From Dama dama (lineage: Eukaryota > Chordata > Mammalia > Artiodactyla > Cervidae): a DNA stretch of 64,000 nucleotides. Below are positions 1-11,350 of this stretch, in pieces. Both the position numbers and the translations under genes were made by a program. The notes under the pieces were generated by a model. It made no database searches. It saw only the letters and a list, made by a program, of their open reading frames with translations, and was not told where the DNA came from. Every line of letters starts with the position of its first letter. Within the stretch, counting starts at the first letter, position 1. The stretch is from the NCBI RefSeq assembly GCF_033118175.1, contig NC_083696.1, positions 39,045,001-39,109,000 on the forward strand, given 5' to 3'.

Positions 1-1535
1 AATGCACACTTTGTCTTTCTATCAGGAGGAACTGTCTGTTAGTTAGAACTTTGAATCAAAGAGATTAGCTGTTTTATAGTGGGTGGGCCCACTGCCCCCA
101 GATAAGGCAGAATTATCTAGGAATACTGCAAAAGAAAATTTCTCCTGAAACATTGTAAGGGAAACTTCCTGATAGGGATAGATTATGTCACATATATAGA
201 CTCAATGTACTCTAAAAATCTTTTCTGTCTTTAAGATATTCATTATTACAAAATTACAGATTTTAAAGCTACCATCAACCTTCCAAATGCTAGAAAATAG
301 ACATAAATGTTCTCAGTCAGCTTTACTTGGGATGTTTTATAAACATCCTTTGAAATGAATCAGTAAAGAAATAAAATTTCTCCTCACGTCTAAATCCTTG
401 GAGCTGATTCTGTCTTCAGAAAATATCATTTGATAGCTGCTTGGAAAGGTCAAAGTCCCTCCTCTGTAGGACAGTGGCTTCTTTGCTGAGGTTAGTCCTT
501 TATTTGATATTTTCTTGAAGAAATGACAGGCATTTGGGGAATGTAGACAAGGAGGATGGTGCGCTTCCAGTAAAGAACATGGTTGCTTCCTTGAATGGGC
601 TTGCTGCCCAGAAGACAGGTTGATTTGCATTTTATCTGCAGTGCATCACTCATTTATGTGCAATGCTGTAGGGCTGCCAGTCTCTGCCTGGATACAGCCT
701 CATCCCCTGGGAAGGGGTGCATTCATTTGTAACCATCCAGTGCTGCTTAGTTGACAAGTCAGCATTTTCATCCTCTTTTACCAAGAGCCCAAGAAAAGAA
801 ACTACTGTAAGATCTTCTTAAGGTTGTCAAGGTCACTTCAGAAGGGAGCTAAAATAAGAAGGTATCACTGTATTTTCATTTGAACAAGGATTTAAAGACT
901 CAAATAAGCAAGAAATGAAAAGTGCAGGCTTTGAAGATTGAGTTGTATTTTCAGGAGGTGTAAATCAAAGGAGATAATGGCACCTTTTTTTCTTTATCTC
1001 TCTTGCTGAGATCCTAGTAGAATTGGTAGAATTAAAAATGTTACTTCACTGAGATGACTTTGCTTTGTCATTTTCTGACTAATCCATTCCAAAATCCTAT
1101 AGAATAGATATTGCAGTAGAGAATTATCTAATGTTTTAAAAGTAAGCTTGTATTGATAACTCTGGCTTGGGTCTAAGGCAACAGGAGAGAGTCCAAAGTT
1201 TCAGATGTACAGTGAACAATGGTAGAACATACTAAGAGCAACAGCAATATGCCTCTCACTGGAGGTTCCCTAGAGCTCTTTCCTCATCTGCAGTCTACCA
1301 TCGACCTAGATAATCTCATTCCACACCTTGTTTTAAATTACTATCTGATGATTTCCAAACCTCAATCTCATGCCCCGATACTTATTTTGAATTTTAGAAA
1401 CATCTGTCAACTATGTAATGATCATTTACATACGAATGGATCAAATGAACTAAAAATTAACTTCTCTTTTGGGGAATAGGGTAGAAAAGGTTGCAAATTT
1501 ACTCCTCGCTTCATCTCCACTGGGCTTTCTTATGT
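1..1535. other. Non-repeat stretch, nothing recognised
   Basis: AT-rich sequence with only short random-looking open frames on both strands. I see no exon with splice signals, no repeat I can name and no RNA gene. Confidence 0.4.
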
Positions 1536-1732
1536 GCTGTGTGCTTAGTTGTGTCTGACTCTCTGCCACTCGATGGACTGTAACCAGCCAGGCTCCTCTA
1601 TCCATGAGATTTCCCAGGGAAGACTCCCGGAGTGGAGTTGCCATCGCCTCCTCCAGGGGATCTTTCTGAACCAGCGATTGAGTCTGTGTCTCCTGCATTG
1701 GCAGGCAGATTCTTTACCATTATGCCACCACT
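1536..1732 (-). mobile_element. Bov-tA SINE, antisense
   Basis: Ruminant tRNA-derived SINE read on the minus strand: the plus strand runs from the complement of the SINE tail (GTTGTGTCTGACTC) to the complement of the tRNA-like head. It abuts a sense BovB 3' end with no spacer, forming an inverted pair. Confidence 0.88.
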
Positions 1733-2085
1733 GTGTTGGAGAAGACTCCTGACAGCCCCTTGGACTGTAAGGAGATCAGACCAGTCAATCCTAAAGGAAA
1801 TAAGCCCTAAATATTCACTGCAAGGACTGATGCTGAAGCTGAAGCTCCAATCCTTCGGCCACCTGATCCAAAAAGCTGACTTCTAGGAAAAGACCATGAC
1901 GTTGGGAAAGACTGAAGGCAAAAGGAGAAGGGGTGACAGAAGATGAGAGGCCATACCATCATCAACTCAATCGTCATAAATTTGAGCAAACTCTGGGGGA
2001 TAGTGGAGGACGGAGATGCCTGGTGAGCTGCAGTTCATGCAGTTGCAGAATTGGACATGACTTAGCAACTGAACAAAAACAAGAA
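1733..2085 (+). mobile_element. BovB LINE 3' end (5'-truncated)
   Basis: Matches the last ~350 bp of BovB: the end of the reading frame (TTGGAGAAGACTCCT, then the CTGATGCTGAAGCTGAAGC region) and the tail with GACATGACTTAGCAACTGAAC. It carries many point changes and no usable frame. Confidence 0.88.
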
Positions 2086-2224
2086 GTAAAGAAAGGATTC
2101 CTTAGCTGTACATTAAAGTCTCTAAGATATTTTCTGGTCTCCACTGCTTTCCTATATGGATTTTACATTTAAGTCAAGTCAATCTCAATTCTCTGTTTAT
2201 TAACCAAGACTAGTATTTTCTTGC

Positions 2225-2490
2225 CTCCAGCATTGCTCATGTTTCTCCTTGGGATACCCTGTCACTGGTTCTACAGACGCCAATTCCTCAAGGTCCTAAT
2301 AAAATGTGTCCTCCTTCTCAATGATACCCATGATCTCACTGGCCTGAATTTATCACTCTTGACTCTCAACTCTCACAATGCCTTTTTCAATTATTTATTA
2401 CAGTCATTTGATGTACATCTAATCTTCCTTCCTCAAATCTGTTGTCCTTGAGGGCAGAGGCCATGGCATATTTATCACAATTAGAGAAGT
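2225..2490 (+). mobile_element. L2-like LINE 3' relic
   Basis: Resembles the pyrimidine-rich L2 3' region, including CTTGAGGGCAGAGGCCATGG, the 'clearly stated total' motif area of L2 tails. Old and heavily diverged; assigned by eye. Confidence 0.45.
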
Positions 2491-2494
2491 TTCC

Positions 2495-2715
2495 ATTTCC
2501 TGAATGTTTACCTTGACCGAGGCACTGAACTAAGTATTTTTCTGAAACATTTTCTTTATCAAAACAATCCTCTGACTTGGCATATTTTTAACCCTCATTT
2601 TATAAATGAGACACTTAATGCTTAGAGAAGAAAAGTGATTTCCCAAAGGCTAAATAGCTTCTAAATGACAAAGCTGGAATTTTAACCTTCTCTGACTCAA
2701 AATTCTATGTAATTA
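2495..2715 (+). mobile_element. MIR SINE relic
   Basis: Shows the MIR core order: GGCACTGAACTAAG, then CCTCATTTTATAAATGAGAC, then a TTAGAGAAGAAAAGTGATTT segment and AAAGCTGGAATTTTAACC. Ancient mammalian SINE. Confidence 0.75.
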
Positions 2716-2799
2716 ACTAGGACCATATCACGTTTTCCACAAAACCTAATTTAGTAGGTGGCAGGTAAGTGAATAAAAACTGGCTAGTAATGCCTGCTG

Positions 2800-3015
2800 A
2801 AAAGACACCTAAGGTTTAGTGGTTAGATTCTTAGTTCATATTGAAGTTCTAACACTTTCTTTGCAATAAATTATTTACCATATCTGAACTGTTTACTCAT
2901 TCATAAGGCAGAGGAAAGAGATAATAGCCACTGCCCCACCAGGGTGTTGTGAAGATAAATGAAACAAAGAGCAGTATGGCCTGTACTAGTAGGCTCTCAG
3001 TAAATACTAGTTGAT
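2800..3015 (+). mobile_element. MIR SINE 3' portion
   Basis: Shows the MIR 3' half: GGGTGTTGTGAAGATAAATGA followed by a TAGGCTCTCAGTAAATACTAG tail. Sense orientation. Confidence 0.7.
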
Positions 3016-4106
3016 AGTAATAAAAGTGACATTCCATTTTTACTAGTCCTCCTTGATAAGGTTAGCTGTCCTTGGAGAAAGCAAGATGAAAAGAGAGGCA
3101 TGTGACCATCAGTACTCTTAACAATTTCACAAAATTCACCCCACCAGGAAACACATATTATTGCCCACTGGGCAAAGTCATTCATAGTTTTTGACTTAAA
3201 ATACAACTAACCAACTACATAATGCTTCACACTTGAGTGCTGTTCTTGCTTCACTTATATATTGATATTTCTACCTGCCTATCATCTATCTATTATTTAT
3301 CTATCTGTGGGTTTAAGTATAACAGTAAATGGACGACTAACTGTATCACTGGGTTTCTAGAAGTAAACTATGGAGAATTCAATCTGTATGAAGATTTTGA
3401 CCCTCTTATCTAAGCTCCAACTCTGTTCTTCTTTATATCCCTCAGTTAGCCTCAAATATGCAGGTACAATTTGCTCCTCTTTCTCCTAATCTTGTTTCTC
3501 TAGGTGAGTTTCTCCTCTTAATCTTGCTGACTACAGTGATTAATCATTTCAAATACTTCTAGACATTGATATCCACAAGAATATTGTTACCTCTATCAAG
3601 GCCTTTTATCAAATGAAAAATTTAAATTATGATAATATGAGTGTACATACCTTGACTAAATTGCACTATATTTTACTGTTACTCTTATTTTCATAGAAAA
3701 AATGCCCTTTAACGTTTTATGAGATCCCATCACTAATCAGTGCTTAAAGAAATCTTGAATCTTATATTAACTCCTTATGTAAGATGAATCCTACTTTCAA
3801 TACCCTTTTCTTTATTAAAGCAAAAATCAAAGACTTGTTTAAGATACCCGAGGAAAAGAGTTCTCAAGCAGGGCATGAGAAGAGAAAGTGAGAGTGAGTG
3901 TGTCATGAAAATACCCAGTTAATTTTCTGGTTTCTCTGGGCTATCATGAGAAAGATACATTAAGATGTCACAGTAAGGATGAACTTTGTCAGTGTGTTCC
4001 CAAGTCCACAACTGAGAAATTGTAGATAGAGAATTTTCTATGCAATCCCCATTCTGTTGACATTCAGGGGAAAATAAAGATATGAAACTCTTACGTGCCA
4101 TCTTGG
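3016..4106. other. Non-repeat stretch with short TATC-rich tract
   Basis: A weak TATC/TATT simple repeat lies near 3280-3310. The rest is AT-rich and I recognise neither repeat nor exon. A T-run at 4107-4123 precedes the next BovB copy. Confidence 0.35.
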
Positions 4107-4555
4107 TTTTTTTTTTTTTTTTTGCTTGTTTGTTTTCAGTTCAGTTCAGTTCAGTTCAGTCGCTCAGTCGTGTCCAGCTCTTTGCGACCTCATGAACTGT
4201 AGCACGCCAGGCCTCCTGTCCATCACCAACTCCCGGAGATCCCCCAAACTCATGTCCATTGAGTCGGTGGTGCCATCCAACCATCTCATCCTCTGTTGTT
4301 TCCTTCTCTACCTGTCCCCAATCTTTCCCAGCATCAGGGTCTTTTCCAGGGAGTCAGCTCTTTGTATCAGGTGGCCAAAGTATTGGAGCTTCAGCTTCAA
4401 CATCAGTCCTTCCAGTGAACACCCAGGACTGACTTCCTTTAGGATGGACTGGTTGGATCTCCTTGTAGTCCAAGGGACTGTCAAAAGTCTTCTCCAACAC
4501 CACAGTTCAAAAGCATCAATTCTTCGGTGCTCAGCTTTCTTTATGGTCCAACTCT

Positions 4556-4659
4556 GAGTGGACTCCAGGAGTTGGTGATGGACAGGGAGGCCTCGCATGC
4601 TGCGGTTCATGGGGTTGCAAAGAGTCGGACACGACTGAGCGACTGAACTGAACTGAACT
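4556..4659 (+). mobile_element. 104-bp BovB tail nested in opposite orientation
   Basis: The host BovB reads GTCCAACTCT at 4555 and resumes CACATCCATAC at 4660, exactly as in an uninterrupted copy. Between them lies a sense-strand BovB 3' terminus including the AACTG pentamer tail. With the host's own tail at 4139-4242 it forms inverted arms of about 100 bp, roughly 90% matched by eye. Confidence 0.85.
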
Positions 4660-4847
4660 CACATCCATACATGACCACTGGAAAAACCATAGCCTTGAAT
4701 AGATGGACATTTGTTGGCAAAGTAATGTCTCTGCTTTTTAATATGCTGTCTAGGTTGGTCATAACTTTCCGTCCAAGGAACAAGTGTCTTTTAATTTCAT
4801 GGCTGCAATCACCATCTGCAGTGATTTTGGAGCCCAGAAAAATTAAG

Positions 4848-5114
4848 TCAGCCACTGTTTCCACCCTTTCCCCATCTATTTGCCATGAAACAATGGGACC
4901 TAATGTTGAGCTTTAAGCCAACATTTTCACTTTCCTCTTTCACTTTCACCAAGAGGCTCTTAAGTTCTTCACTTTCTGCCATAAGAGTGGGGTCATCTGC
5001 ATATCTGAGGTTATTGATATTTCTCCTGGCAATCTTGATTCCAGCTTGTGCTTCATCCAGCCCAGTGTTTCTCATGATGTACTCTGCATATAAGTTAAAC
5101 AAGCAGGGTGACAA
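4848..5114 (-). pseudogene. BovB reverse-transcriptase fragment
   Basis: An 88-residue open frame from a BovB RTE-type polyprotein. It starts within RT motif B (SPCLFNLY, residues 2-9) and contains the catalytic YADD at residues 38-41, followed by the MAESEELKSLL helix. The upstream RT part continues at 5145-5432 in a different frame, with the motif A region scrambled. The frames are broken, so no functional enzyme is encoded. Confidence 0.85.
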
Positions 5115-5144
5115 TATACAGCCTTGATGTACTCTTTTTCCTAT

Positions 5145-5432
5145 TTAGAACCAGTCTGTTCCATGTCCAGTTCTAACTGTTGCTTCCTGACCTGCATACA
5201 GGTTTCTTAAGAGGCAGGTCAGGTGGTCTGGTATTCCCATCTCTTTCAGAATTTTCCGCAGCTTATTGTGATCCATACAGTGGATCCACAGTGGCTTTGG
5301 GATAGTCAACAAAGCAGAACTAGATGTTTTTCTGGAACTCTCTTGCTTTTTTGATGATCTAGCAGATGTTGGCAATTTGATCTCTGGTTTCTCTGCCTTT
5401 TCTAAAACCAGCTTAAACATCTGGACGTTCAT
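5145..5432 (-). pseudogene. BovB reverse-transcriptase N-terminal fragment
   Basis: A 95-residue remnant that matches the frame at 13364-14005 over its first ~30 residues (MNVQMFKLVLEKAEKPEIKL) and again at DHNKLRKIL. The motif A FIDY.KAFD stretch is lost to frameshifts. It continues the fragment at 4848-5114 within the same element. Confidence 0.8.
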
Positions 5433-5565
5433 GGTTCACATACTGCTGAAGCCTGGCTTGGAGAATTTTGAGCATTACTTTACTAGCGTGTGAGATGAGT
5501 GCAATTGTGATAGTGTGGTAGTCTGAGCATTCTTTGGCATTGCCTTTGTTTGGGCTGTTTGTTTT

Positions 5566-6328
5566 GGGTTTTCTGTAATCTAACAGGAGGTCTAAAATTC
5601 ACTCTTCACAACCTGGAAGGATTTCATAAATGCAAGGTGCTATTTGGAATATTGAATATTTTAAAAAATCTCTGTGCTTAAAAAAATCTTACCAAAAATC
5701 TACAGTAAATATTCAGATTATCTTTTTCAATATTGGCAGCTAAATATGTAAAAATTGCATCTTGTTTAATAAAATTTTAGGGGAGTCTTTGATACTACAA
5801 GATAACATTTTCTGTGCTCATGATTGCTTGTAGAAATGGTGTTTCATTGATCTAGAGACAAAACTTTCTTCAAGCAACAATGGTGTAGAGTTGCTCACTC
5901 TGTCCTTGCTAGTCTTTGACAGGTGTCTGTTGAAGGACTTGTATGTTGATGGTGCTATAAATAGGAAAGGGATGAGCAGGGGAATCTGTATGCTGCTGGT
6001 CCCAGCATCAAGGAACAAGTTCACGTATATGCTCATAAACTTCTGCCAATCTAAACACTGCAAACACCCTCATCAGAAAAGAGTAAACTCCAAGCGCACT
6101 CACCAGAATAATATAAAACGGATACAAACCTAGGACCTTGGAGGAAGAACCTACAGATTCGAAGTACTTACTTTTATTCATAACTTAACCAACAAAAAGC
6201 TTATTGTTTCAGGGAACAGGTGAGGCCAAGACTGCGGGTTCCATCTCCTTTGGGACACTTAGGTTCACAATGCTCCTTTTTCAGTCCTTGGCTCCTGGTC
6301 CTCAGACGGGTGCTAAGGTGTAACTCTG
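5566..6328. other. Non-repeat stretch
   Basis: No recognised repeat. Overlapping open frames on both strands near 5818-6133 (about 80 codons each) have no recognisable domain and look like chance. Confidence 0.35.
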
Positions 6329-6512
6329 TGCATGCGTGCTCAATCATATCAAACTCTTTGCGACCTCACGGACTGTAGCCTGCCAGGTTCTTCTGTCCAC
6401 GGTTTTCCCAGGCAAGAATACTGAATTGGGTTGCCATTTCCTTCTCTAGGGGTCGAACCTGAATCTCCCTCATCTCCTGCATTGGCAGGCGGATTCTTCA
6501 CCATTGTGCTTA
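6329..6512 (-). mobile_element. Bov-tA SINE, antisense
   Basis: Has CTCTTTGCGACCTCACGGAC, GGCAAGAATACTGAATTGGG and CTGCATTGGCAGGCGGATTC in the order expected for a minus-strand Bov-tA. The tRNA-like head is cut off at its 5' end. Confidence 0.88.
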
Positions 6513-6534
6513 AGTCTGCTCAATTTATATCAAA

Positions 6535-6835
6535 TCTCAAATACCTTCCTTCTTCCAGATCTCAAGTCACCTAAGTTAGATCTTCCCAGTTATCCTTCCT
6601 AAACACTGAGCATCTTTGAATCCCCCTTTTGTCCTTTAAAATATTGTTAACACATCACTTTCAGATATCAGTTCATACTTACCACTGCATAATTAATCGC
6701 ATCACCACATTTATCACCTGTTTCCCCAACTGGAATGTAAACTCCTAGAAGGCAAGAAGTTTTGTTTCTTTGTTTACTACTATTTCCCTATTGCATTGAT
6801 TAGTCCCTGATACATGACAGATGTGCTGAATGAAG
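6535..6835 (+). mobile_element. L2 LINE 3' relic
   Basis: Pyrimidine-rich L2-type 3' sequence ending with a GGAATGTAAACTCCTAGAAG segment and a GTGCTGAATGAA terminus, typical of L2 ends. Confidence 0.55.
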
Positions 6836-7425
6836 AAGTATCACATGAAAATGGATATGATGCGGGCAGTTACTGACACTTTAGCCAAGGAGTGTGCAGG
6901 GGATTATTTTATAACAGGAGACAGAAAGCTATTAAAGAATAAATGGCTTCTAAGTAATGGATGTGAGTTTGCCAGCTGTGAGATTTTCTTTTTCAAAGTT
7001 GAAGAGGTCTATAAAATCCTGTTTCACACCAGTCAGAGAACATATCTTTATAAAGGCATATCAGCAAAGTTTAAAAACAAAAGAAACGCTGGAGAAAACA
7101 ACCATGGCAGAATTCATGATTCCTGAAATCCAGTCATCTTTGTGGATCTGTGAAAATGCTGAAGACAGAAAAAGCAATATAAGTAGAATTAATAAGGTAG
7201 AAAAAATCATGTACAATAAAACCTATAATTATAGAAATTTCAGTTGAAGAAACTGAAGCACATTTTCCAGACTCAGGTAAAGACCAGTAGGAGTCATAGA
7301 CGACTTAATCTTTACAGTTTTAATCTTTACAGTTTTAATGGTAATTTTAATATATTTCACTCTAACATTTTAGAAATTTGATCTTGTAAAAATTATTTTC
7401 AGTTTGTCCACTTAAGAATCTCTCT
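6836..7425. other. Non-repeat stretch
   Basis: Contains two overlapping ~97-codon open frames (6830-7126 and 6957-7247) with no recognisable motif. A short direct repeat of TTTACAGTTTTAATC lies near 7310-7340. Confidence 0.35.
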
Positions 7426-7431
7426 TTTGGG

Positions 7432-7600
7432 GGCTTCCCTGGTGGTCCAGTGGTTAAGACTTCACCTTCCAGTGCAGGGGGCGCAGGCTTGATCTCCAGT
7501 CAGGGAGCTAAGATCCTGCATGCCTCAGCCAAAACACCAACCATAAAACAGCACCAATACTGTAACAAATTCAAATAAAAACTTTTAAAAAATGGTTGAC
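7432..7600 (+). mobile_element. CHR-type cetartiodactyl SINE
   Basis: Starts with the CHR head GGGGGCTTCCCTGGTGGTCC and AGTGGTTAAGACTTCACCTT, has a GTGCAGGGGGCGCAGG arm, and ends in an A-rich tail. This tRNA-derived family is shared by ruminants, hippos and whales, so it is older than Bov-tA. Confidence 0.8.
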
Positions 7601-8206
7601 ATCGAGAAAGATCTTTTGAAAGTATCCCTCCTTTTATCACATATTGATCCTGTGTAGCTTGATGTATCTTGGTTTCATTTTTTTAAGAGCAGTTTTAAGT
7701 TCATAGCAAAATTGAATGGTAAAAGATTGCCCACAGAGCCCTGCTTCCACACATGCACAGAGTTGCCCATATTGACATTTCAGAATCACTCAAGTCTGGA
7801 CTGTGGGCCATCTGTTCATTCCTCCCCAAAAGTCCCTGGCAACCATTGATCTTTTTATTATCTCCCTAGTTTTGACTTTTCTGGAATGTCATATAGCTAG
7901 AATCATACCAATATATGGCCTTTTCAGGTTGGCTTCTTACACATAGTCATATGCATTTGTTTCCTTCATATTCTTTTATGCTTAATAGTCATTTCTTCCT
8001 GGAGCTAAACACTAGTCCATTGTCTGGATATACTACAGTTTACTTATTCATCATCTGTTGAAGGTCATCTAGGTTGTTTCCAAGTTTTGGCAGTTATAAC
8101 GCTGCTGCAAATATCCATGTGCAGGTTTTCTGCAAATATAAGCTTTCAGGTGTTTTTCTGGGGGGATGGGTGGGGTTAGATACCAAAGAATGCAATTGCT
8201 GGAATA

Positions 8207-8590
8207 TATGAAGAATTGATGCTTTTGAACTGTGGTGTTGGAGAAGACTTTTGAGGGTCCCTTGGACAGCAAGGAGATCCAACCAGTCCATCCTAAAGGA
8301 GATCAGTCCTGAGTGTTCTTTGGAAGGACTGATGTTGAAGCTAAAACTCCAATACTTTGGCCACCTGATGCAAAGAACTGACTCCTTTGAAAAGATCCTG
8401 ATGCTGGGAAAGATTGAAGGCAGAAGGAGAAGGAGACGACAGAGGATGAGACGGTTGGATGACATCACCGACTCAATGGACAAGATTTTGGGTAAACTCT
8501 GGGAGTTGGTGATGGACAGGGAGGCCTGGAATGCTGCAGTCCATGGGGTCACAAAGAGTCAAACACAAATGAGTGACTGAACTTAAGTGA
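8207..8590 (+). mobile_element. BovB LINE 3' end nested in L1
   Basis: Sense BovB 3' end, with a 109-codon open frame (8251-8580) covering the natural C-terminus of the BovB protein up to its stop, though this is only a fragment of the ~1,000-residue protein. It interrupts the antisense L1 between 8206 and 8591. Confidence 0.88.
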
Positions 8591-8807
8591 CTGATGATAA
8601 GAGTGTATTTAATTTTGTAGGATACTGCCAAACTGTTTTCCAAAATGTCTGTAACATTTTACATCCCCACTAACAATGAATAAGATTTTCTGTTCTCTAC
8701 ATCCTTGCCACCATTTGGTGCTGTCACTGTTCCGAATTTTGGTCATTCTAATAGGTATGTAGTGGCCTGTCTTTGTTTTAATACATACTGCTGTATTTAA
8801 AAGATGT

Positions 8808-9000
8808 AATCAACAAGAACCTACTGTATAGCACAGGGAGCTCTGCTCAATACTCTGTAATAATCTAAATGGGGAAAGAACTTGAAAAAGAATAGATATA
8901 TGTGTATGTAAAGCTGAATCTCTTTGCTGTACATCTGAAATTAACACAACATTGTTAATCAGCTATATTCCAATATAAAATAAAAATTTTAAAAGGAAAT
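8808..9000 (+). mobile_element. Artiodactyl L1 3' end, sense, nested in older L1
   Basis: Has CTGTATAGCACAGGGAGCTC, CTTTGCTGTACATCTGAAAT and a TCCAATATAAAATAAAAATT terminus, the typical 3' end of older cetartiodactyl L1. Orientation is opposite to the host L1. Confidence 0.7.
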
Positions 9001-10227
9001 TTAAAAAATAATTTGCATTTCCCTGATTAACTATGATGTGAAGCATCTTTTTATATGATTACTTGCCATCTGCATATCTTCTTCGGTGAGGAATATGTTA
9101 GTCTTTACCCTATTTTTTAATTAGATTATTGGTTTTCTTATTGTTGCATTTTACACATTCTTTGTGTGTTTGTAGGAAACAATCTCCATCAGATGTGTTT
9201 TTTGCAAATATTTTCTTCCAGTCCGTGGCTTATCTTCTCATTTTTTGACATTGTCTTTCATGGAGCATAAATTTTTAATTTTGAAGCTCACTTATCATTA
9301 TTTCTTCCATGGATTGTGTCTTTGGTGTTGTATTTAAAAAGCCATTTCCATACCCAAGGTTATCTAGCTTTGCTCTTGTGTTATCTTCTAGCACTTTTAT
9401 AGCTTTGTGTTTTACATTTAACTCTATGATTCATTTTGAGTTAAATTTTGTGAAAGGGCTGTACCTAAATTAATTTTTTTTTCAAGTGGATGTCCAATTG
9501 TTCCCGCACCATTGGTTGAAAAGATTATTATTGCTCCATTGTTTTAACTTTGCTCCTTTGTCAAGGATCAGTTGAGTATTTCTATGTTGGTCTAGTCTGT
9601 TTCATTGATCTATGTGTCTGATCTTTTTGTGATACTGTACTATCTTGATAATTGTAGCTTTATAGTAAGTCTTAGAGAGAGTAGCACCAGTCCTCCAACT
9701 TCGTTATCCTTAGTATTGTGTTGGTATTCTGGGTCTTTTGCCTCTGCACATAAACCATGTTAGAATCAGTTTGTCTATGTCCTCAAAATAATTTGCTGGG
9801 ATTTTGATTGGGATTGCGTCACATGTACAGACCAAGATGGGAAGAACTGGAATCTTGACAGTATTTAGTCTTCTATTCATGAACATGGAATGTTTCTCCA
9901 TTTATTTAGCCTTCCTTTGATTTCATTCATCATAGTTTTGTGATTTTCTCATAGAAATCTTATACATACTTTGTTAGACTTACACCTAAGTATTTAACTT
10001 TTTGGTGCTAATGTAAATGATGTTGTGTTTTTAATTTCTAGTTCCACTTGCTCATTGTTTGATTGAATTTTGTATATTAAATTTGTATTCTGAAATCTTG
10101 TTATAATTGTGTATTAGTTCCAAGAGTTTCTTTTTTTGTTATTTTTGATTCTTTTGGATTTTCTACATAGACAATAATGTCATTTGCAAGCAAAGACATT
10201 TTAATTCTTCCTAATCGTACTTCATTC

Positions 10228-10270
10228 CTTTTATTTCATTTCATTAACTTTCATTTCATTTCATTTCATA
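10228..10270 (+). repeat. (ATTTC)n simple repeat
   Basis: Short pentamer tract of TTTCA units within the ancient L1. Confidence 0.75.
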
Positions 10271-11134
10271 TAACTTCCAGTGTAATGTTGAAAAGAAGTG
10301 GTGAGAGGGGATATTCTTGCCTTGTACTTATAGTAAGAAAATTAGTAAGGTTTTAGTAAGAAAGTTTCAAGTTTCTCACTATTAATATAATGTCACTAGA
10401 AGGGGTTTTGTAGACATTCTCTGTCAAATTGAGAAAGTTTGTCTCTACTACTAGTTCACCAATAGTTTTTATCATGAGTGGGTGGTGAATTTTGTCAAAT
10501 GCTTTTTCCGCATCTATTGACATGACCATGTCATTTTCCTTTTTTAGTCAGTTGATGTGATGGAGTATATTAACTGATTTTTAAACATTGAGTTAGCCTT
10601 GCATACCTGAGGTAAATCCCACTTGGTCATGGCATGTAATTATTTCTATACATTGTTGCACTAGATTTGCTAATATTTTGTTGAGGGTTTTGCATTGATA
10701 TGCAAGATAATTACTAGTCTATAGATTTCTTGCAACATCTTTGTCTACTGTTGGTAGTAGGATAATGTTGGCTTCATAGGATAAGTTGGGAAGTATTCCT
10801 TCTGTTTTTGCTTACAAAAAGAGATTGTAGAGAATCAACATACCTTCTTTGTAAATGTTTTATAGACTTCACCAATGAACCCATTTATGCCTAGTGTTTT
10901 CTGCTTTGGGGGATTATTAATTATTGGTTCAATTTTTTATAGTTATAGGCCTATTCAAGTTTTCTATTTCTTCTTGTGTGAGTTTTGGCATCTTGCGTCT
11001 TTCAAGGAAGTGGTCAGTTTCATGTAGGACTTGTTCCTGATCTTAGTAGTAAAGCTTCTGGTTTCCCATCAGAAAGTATGATGTTATCTGTAGATATCTT
11101 TATTTTTTAACTGGTTGAGAATTCATGAATTTAT

Positions 11135-11350
11135 GACATTAGTAGCATTAAGCCTCCTTTGGAAGAACAGAGTCTAACTCTGTCTTTTGACAGTTACATG
11201 ACCTTTTGCAAGTTATTGAAGCTCTCCAAGTCTCAATTTTTTTCTGTTAAATGGAGGAGTAAAATAAAAGAGATCATGAAAACAAAATGTGACAACATAG
11301 TGTAGCACACTTTGCTAGTACATATTAAGTACTCAACAAATGTGGGTAAA
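11135..11350 (+). mobile_element. MIR SINE relic
   Basis: Reads AGAGTCTAACTCTGTCTTTT, a degenerate splice-like TTGCAAGTTATTGAAGCTCT, then the AAGTACTCAACAAATGTGGG tail: MIR in sense orientation. Confidence 0.65.

Larger units (their letters stand above)
4127..5565 (-). mobile_element. BovB LINE, antisense, 5'-truncated, with target duplication
   Basis: About 1.4 kb of BovB read on the minus strand, from the pentamer tail (repeats of GTTCA at 4137-4159) through the 3' region into the reverse-transcriptase frame, ending near 5555. The same 10 bases, TGTTTGTTTT, flank both sides (4127-4136 and 5556-5565), a likely target-site duplication. A 104-bp inverted BovB tail interrupts it at 4556-4659. 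Confidence 0.9.
7665..11095 (-). mobile_element. Ancient L1 (L1M type), antisense, with nested insertions
   Basis: Minus-strand L1 3' UTR from 7665 (AAGAGCAGTTTTAAGTTCAT) followed by decayed ORF2, recognisable for example at 10540-10700 where it reads like the complement of the RT region. No open frame survives. A BovB tail (8207-8590) and a sense L1 3' end (8808-9000) are inserted in it. Confidence 0.8.
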
